Assembly: GCA_021789755.1 (NCBI GenBank)
Contig: JAJYJD010000152.1
Coordinates: 1 to 8,385 of the forward strand
Direction: 5' to 3'
Source: Bacteroidota bacterium
Lineage (GTDB): Bacteria > Bacteroidota > Ignavibacteria > Kryptoniales > JAKASW01
DNA length: 8,385 nucleotides
Positions 6,401-8,385 of the stretch are shown piece after piece; position 1 is the first letter of the stretch; every line of letters begins with the position of its first letter. A program made the translations under genes and the position numbers. The notes beneath the pieces are model-generated. The model was not told the DNA's origin. It was given only the letters and a program-made list of their open reading frames with translations, and made no database searches.

Positions 6401-7150
6401 ACGAGCTATGTCTCCACCGACAGTGCGAAGAGCTATCTTGAAATGTCCAGTGTTGGATCGGTACAGGCTGAGTTCCCGGTCGGAACGACTGCGGAGGGTT
6501 TCTCCCCTGTTTGGATTCAGAACACGGGAACTGCCGATTCGTATAACGTTCAGGCCGCGATGGATACGGCTACTGTTAACGGCGGCGGACGCGTCGACGT
6601 GAAATGGAATATTGGCGAGGGGACGCCAGGCGGGAGCAACCTGATGTTGCAGTTCGGGTGGATGGCATCGGCCGAGAACTCTGTCTTTGCATCCGATCGC
6701 GCCGCCAACGCAAAAATTTATTTCCTTAAAGCTGTTGCTGACTCTGAGGCAGGGTCAGGCAACTACACGACACAGTTCTCCACCCAGCCTTACACCGTAG
6801 CAAGGAGCGGGATCAGTGCTGTGGGGACGTTCGGAGTCGGCAACTTCACGACAACCGGAATAAACGATGTACAGACTGTCCCGATTGAATTCAGGTTGTA
6901 TCAAAACTACCCGAATCCGTTCAACCCCTCGACCAAAATCGAGTTCACGGTTCTCAAGAAGGGCATGGCCTCGGTGAAGGTTTACAATATTCTGGGCCAG
7001 GAGGTTACCACATTATTCTCGCAGGATGCACAGCCTGGAAAGAAATACGTGGTTGAATTCAACGCGGGGTCGTTTGCTTCCGGAGTATACTTCAGCGTTC
7101 TCCAGAGCGGCGGTCAGCGGCAGATACAAAAGATGGTGTTAATGAAGTAA
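3452..7150 (+). CDS. Large T9SS-secreted surface protein with two tandem ~550-residue modules
   Basis: This 1232-residue protein starts with a signal peptide (1-27, cleavage near LFA|QS). Two long related modules follow, at residues 30-578 and 586-1132, joined by a 7-residue linker. Each opens with VGDYGSVATGNWSSLS and continues as Gly/Ser/Thr/Asn-rich beta-strand repeats, probably a beta-helix. Each contains a FNGSAAQVTG-like stretch (from 364 and 918) and ends with a FPVGTTAEG subdomain (454-462; 1008-1016) running through GGGRV.VKWN to F.VG.F. Residues 1150-1232 are a type A T9SS C-terminal sorting domain: YQNYPNPFNPSTKIEF, GQEVTTL, then GVYFSVLQSG and a basic end. The protein is therefore expected to cross the outer membrane by T9SS and be released or anchored at the surface. 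No catalytic motif is visible. Adhesion, matrix or glycan binding is the usual suggestion for such proteins, but the function here is unknown. A leader hairpin precedes the gene and a GC-rich hairpin follows it. Confidence 0.88.
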   Translation: MKKSFTGWRALLVGVAIFAASSGTLFAQSVGDYGSVATGNWSSLSSWKQWDGSGWNTTPSVIPNGAVSVYINAGDTLTVDVADTVSDSLSVSGYLKDVAGLATSGAKVTFMNGSVFELAHNGGSGIPGIPTATWDTGSTCLITGASGSISSTTGYNANQDFYDLTVDAAFTANKDLGMYNNTINGDVTVNNTGSSRVYLTSPAAGTPNTITIHGNLILTAGQFSTNGSSSAAVINVNSYGVVRVTTGANFGLSRGSGPVVTWNSYGDSLSISNATTQSSGSNNKFIFAKQGTQYLYLDNATFGSGSIPLVVDTGATLDMGTSMLKGSSIFTVDSGATLASGNAGGLDSSIQTTGTKTLSAGATYEFNGSAAQVTGARLPSAVRNLNVNNAAGVTLTHGVNVTDTLMFANGKLMLDTSYVMASFVSGASATSYAVTDSSKSSFMVPNVGSAKVIFPVGTTAEGYSPVWMTNAGTVDTFAVAAMMDTSAAVGGGRVNVKWNVSENNPGGANCALTFGWTGAAENAAFTADRAAYAQIYNVSGPPYIQAGTGTYTSQFTTEPYTLSRGAILTLGSFAVGKFGLAVNPLVGDYGSVATGNWSSLSTWKQWNGTGWITAPVAVPSGAVNVFINKGDTITVDAVDSVGGNLIVDGYLKDVAGLKTGGATVVFDSASTYELAHNGGLSSGIPTATWNKGSLCVITGASGTVSSTSGFNANQNFYNLTINTGFSSNKDLAMYNNTINGNLVVNNTGSARMQLTSPGAGTFNTITIMGNLLVTAGQFSTNGSSSSDTITVNSYGNIIATGGNFSISRGSGPIVRWNSFGDSLSLSNATTQTSSSKAVFVFAKQGSQYLNLKGVTFGGGGLPVEVDTGATLVMGTSSVEGSGNFTADSGSVLMCGDTTGLNGNIATSGTVMLSPGASVVFNGAVAQTTGSLLSGTIRNLTINNSHGVTLSKSVTVARTLTMTSGVLKLDTNTVTALSSAGGSSTSYVSTDSAKSYLEMSSVGSVQAEFPVGTTAEGFSPVWIQNTGTADSYNVQAAMDTATVNGGGRVDVKWNIGEGTPGGSNLMLQFGWMASAENSVFASDRAANAKIYFLKAVADSEAGSGNYTTQFSTQPYTVARSGISAVGTFGVGNFTTTGINDVQTVPIEFRLYQNYPNPFNPSTKIEFTVLKKGMASVKVYNILGQEVTTLFSQDAQPGKKYVVEFNAGSFASGVYFSVLQSGGQRQIQKMVLMK
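3539..5185 (+). repeat. Module copy 1 of the internal duplication
   Basis: Encodes residues 30-578 of the large cargo protein. Compared with copy 2 (5207-6847), 56 of the first 81 aligned residues are identical by my count. Several stretches are nearly unchanged (MYNNTING, GQFSTNGSSS, SRGSGP, VDTGATL, FPVGTTAEG). The ends are set by VGDYGS and by FAVGKF. Confidence 0.85.
5207..6847 (+). repeat. Module copy 2 of the internal duplication
   Basis: Encodes residues 586-1132. It runs nearly colinear with copy 1: the offset moves only from 556 to 554 residues, so there are few indels. A 20-nt identical segment (4112-4131 versus 5777-5796) shows common origin at the DNA level, but overall the copies have clearly diverged. 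Confidence 0.85.
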
Positions 7151-7178
7151 TCAACTCGCAAACCCGAAAACTGTTCTT

Positions 7179-7207
7179 TGGCTCCGCCGGTCATCCCGGC
7201 GGAGCCA
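7179..7207 (+). terminator. GC-rich hairpin after the large cargo gene
   Basis: ggctccgccgg (7180-7190) pairs perfectly with ccggcggagcc (7196-7206) around a 5-nt loop, with a further T-A pair outside. It lies 28 nt after the stop at 7148-7150. The stem is strong, but the sequence after it (attagaaaa) lacks a T-run. It may be a terminator working without a long U-tract, or an mRNA-stabilising or attenuating element between the two surface-protein genes. Confidence 0.55.
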
Positions 7208-7260
7208 TTAGAAAATTACAGAGCAAAAGTTTATCCCGGCAACTTGCGAACACGAGAAAG

Positions 7261-7266
7261 AAGGAG
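7261..7266 (+). promoter_or_regulatory. Shine-Dalgarno AAGGAG
   Basis: AAGGAG lies 8 nt before the ATG at 7275. This favours that start over the in-frame ATG at 7371, which would remove most of the export signal. Confidence 0.65.
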
Positions 7267-7274
7267 ACACAAAA

Positions 7275-8385
7275 ATGAGAAAGAAGTCGATAGATTCCCC
7301 ATCGGTAGGTCCAGGCGAATTCAGGAGAAGCGTAAGTAAAGTATGGATTGCTACGCTTATCCTGACGAGCATGGTATTGTTCAGCTCCACATGGGCAGTC
7401 GCTCAGACAATCACCAGCAACGGTACCGGCGGCGGCCTGTGGTCAGTCGCCGCCACCTGGTCCGGTGGAGTAGTACCCGATTCCACGAATTGCACACAGG
7501 TCATAATAGCGAGCGGAGATTCAGTTGCCACCAATCCCACGGGACTGGTATCGTGTAACAGCATAGACATTCAGTCCGGCGCCAAACTCAACGTGCTGGG
7601 GTCGACCACCGGAAGCGGAATCAGAGTCAAAGGCACGTTCACTATCGAGGCGAACGCCTGGTTCTACAATGGCTGTTCTTCCTTGACTGGTTGGCCCAAC
7701 AACGCGGCGGGTTACACTATAGATCCCCAGAGCAATTATGTTTTGTTAAGCGGAGGAAGCAGCAGCCTCGGCTCGAACAGTGCGGACTCGACTTTTGGAA
7801 ACGTTTATGACTTCAAGAGCGCCTGCACTTGCGGTGCGAATCTGACCATAAACGGAAACCTTGTCATGAATACCGGCGCCAGCGGCAACACACTTCGAGG
7901 CATGGGACTGGCCGACGCACAAAAAGGCATCTACAGTCTTGTCCATCATGTCAAGGGAAACGTTGACGTAATTACTGGCCAGTGGTCGTGCGTCGACTAC
8001 GATACCGCTGGCGGCACGATGATGTGCACATGGAATGTGGACGGAAACGTGACCGTTGGAGATACAGCTGCCACCCTCAACACGATGGCCAGAATGGGAC
8101 CTTTCTCGAGTGCCTCCACTTTAGGCAACAGCAGGATCGGTATTTTCAGCGTCGGCGGCAATTTGACTTTCATTAATGGAGGAAGGTTGCAGGCGGGAAC
8201 CAGCTCGACTGCGCCGTCGACGGGAGAAGTTGGCGAGATTAATCTCAAAGGTAACCTCACTCTCGATAAAACGGCAAAGGTCGCAGGGAACTCTAGCGGT
8301 ATATTTGCCTTCAACTTCGTCGGGACTAAGCAGCAGACCGTTTCGCTCGGGGTGCCGATAGGTTACACTCCGAATTCAGGCGGTT
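7275..8385 (+). CDS. Exported beta-rich surface protein, N-terminal part (3' end outside window)
   Basis: The frame stays open from ATG 7275 to the window end (370 codons) without a stop. A long basic N-region and hydrophobic stretch (about 24-43) end in WAVA|QT, a likely signal peptidase site. The mature protein opens with GGGLWSVAATWSGGVVPDS (residues 52-70) and VIIASGDSV (76-84). This is the same kind of W-containing N-terminal module seen in the large cargo protein upstream and widespread in secreted Bacteroidota-type proteins. After it come repeated short strands such as 'LTINGNLVMNTG', 'VKGNVDVITG', 'VDGNVTVGDT', 'VGGNLTFING' and 'LKGNLTLDKT', with a G-N-(L/V) turn that suggests a beta-helix. 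About seven cysteines occur, more densely than in the upstream protein, so disulfides are possible. A T9SS sorting domain is expected beyond the window but cannot be seen. The precise function is unknown. Confidence 0.8.
   Translation, partial: MRKKSIDSPSVGPGEFRRSVSKVWIATLILTSMVLFSSTWAVAQTITSNGTGGGLWSVAATWSGGVVPDSTNCTQVIIASGDSVATNPTGLVSCNSIDIQSGAKLNVLGSTTGSGIRVKGTFTIEANAWFYNGCSSLTGWPNNAAGYTIDPQSNYVLLSGGSSSLGSNSADSTFGNVYDFKSACTCGANLTINGNLVMNTGASGNTLRGMGLADAQKGIYSLVHHVKGNVDVITGQWSCVDYDTAGGTMMCTWNVDGNVTVGDTAATLNTMARMGPFSSASTLGNSRIGIFSVGGNLTFINGGRLQAGTSSTAPSTGEVGEINLKGNLTLDKTAKVAGNSSGIFAFNFVGTKQQTVSLGVPIGYTPNSGG

Noticed and set aside
3539..6847. Assembly artefact as explanation of the duplicated module
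   Set aside because: The two copies differ throughout at both DNA and protein level and keep one open frame, so this is a true old duplication and not a repeated read or misassembly.

Overview
The window reads as a piece of a polysaccharide-degrading, surface-protein-rich genome from the Bacteroidota/Ignavibacteriota side of the FCB group. The main evidence is a type IX secretion (T9SS) C-terminal sorting domain of the 'YQNYPNPFNPSTKIEF' style in the large protein at 3452-7150. That spelling is common in Ignavibacteria-like lineages, but the exact taxon is an inference. All recognised genes are on the + strand.

Layout. Positions 1-378 are the C-terminal part of an SGNH/GDSL-type esterase whose N-terminus lies outside the window. 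It ends inside a strong hairpin (363-413). A gap of about 600 bp without a convincing gene follows (379-981). It holds a sigma70-like promoter candidate, a small tandem repeat with an overlapping dyad, and a perfect 12-bp inverted repeat (889-925). Next is a two-gene unit: a divergent carbohydrate esterase family 8 (pectinesterase-like) protein (982-2313), overlapped by ATGA with a secreted alpha/beta-hydrolase esterase (2310-3332). After a 119-bp spacer with a promoter candidate and a leader hairpin comes a 1232-residue T9SS cargo protein (3452-7150). It is built from two tandem copies of a roughly 550-residue module plus the sorting domain. A GC-rich hairpin (7179-7207) separates it from a second surface-protein gene (7275 to the window end, incomplete), which has a related N-terminal module.

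How the genes may work together. Three consecutive predicted ester-cleaving enzymes suggest removal of methyl and acetyl groups from pectin or a related plant or algal polysaccharide, preparing it for lyases or hydrolases encoded elsewhere. The two large beta-rich exported proteins are probably surface-exposed or secreted, with adhesion or matrix roles as the simplest guess. A link between the esterases and the surface proteins rests on adjacency only.

No mobile element, CRISPR array, rRNA or credible tRNA was seen. I did not find clear evidence of an entirely new system. The most notable points are the altered active-site motifs of the CE8-like protein, the large internal duplication, and several structured non-coding elements.
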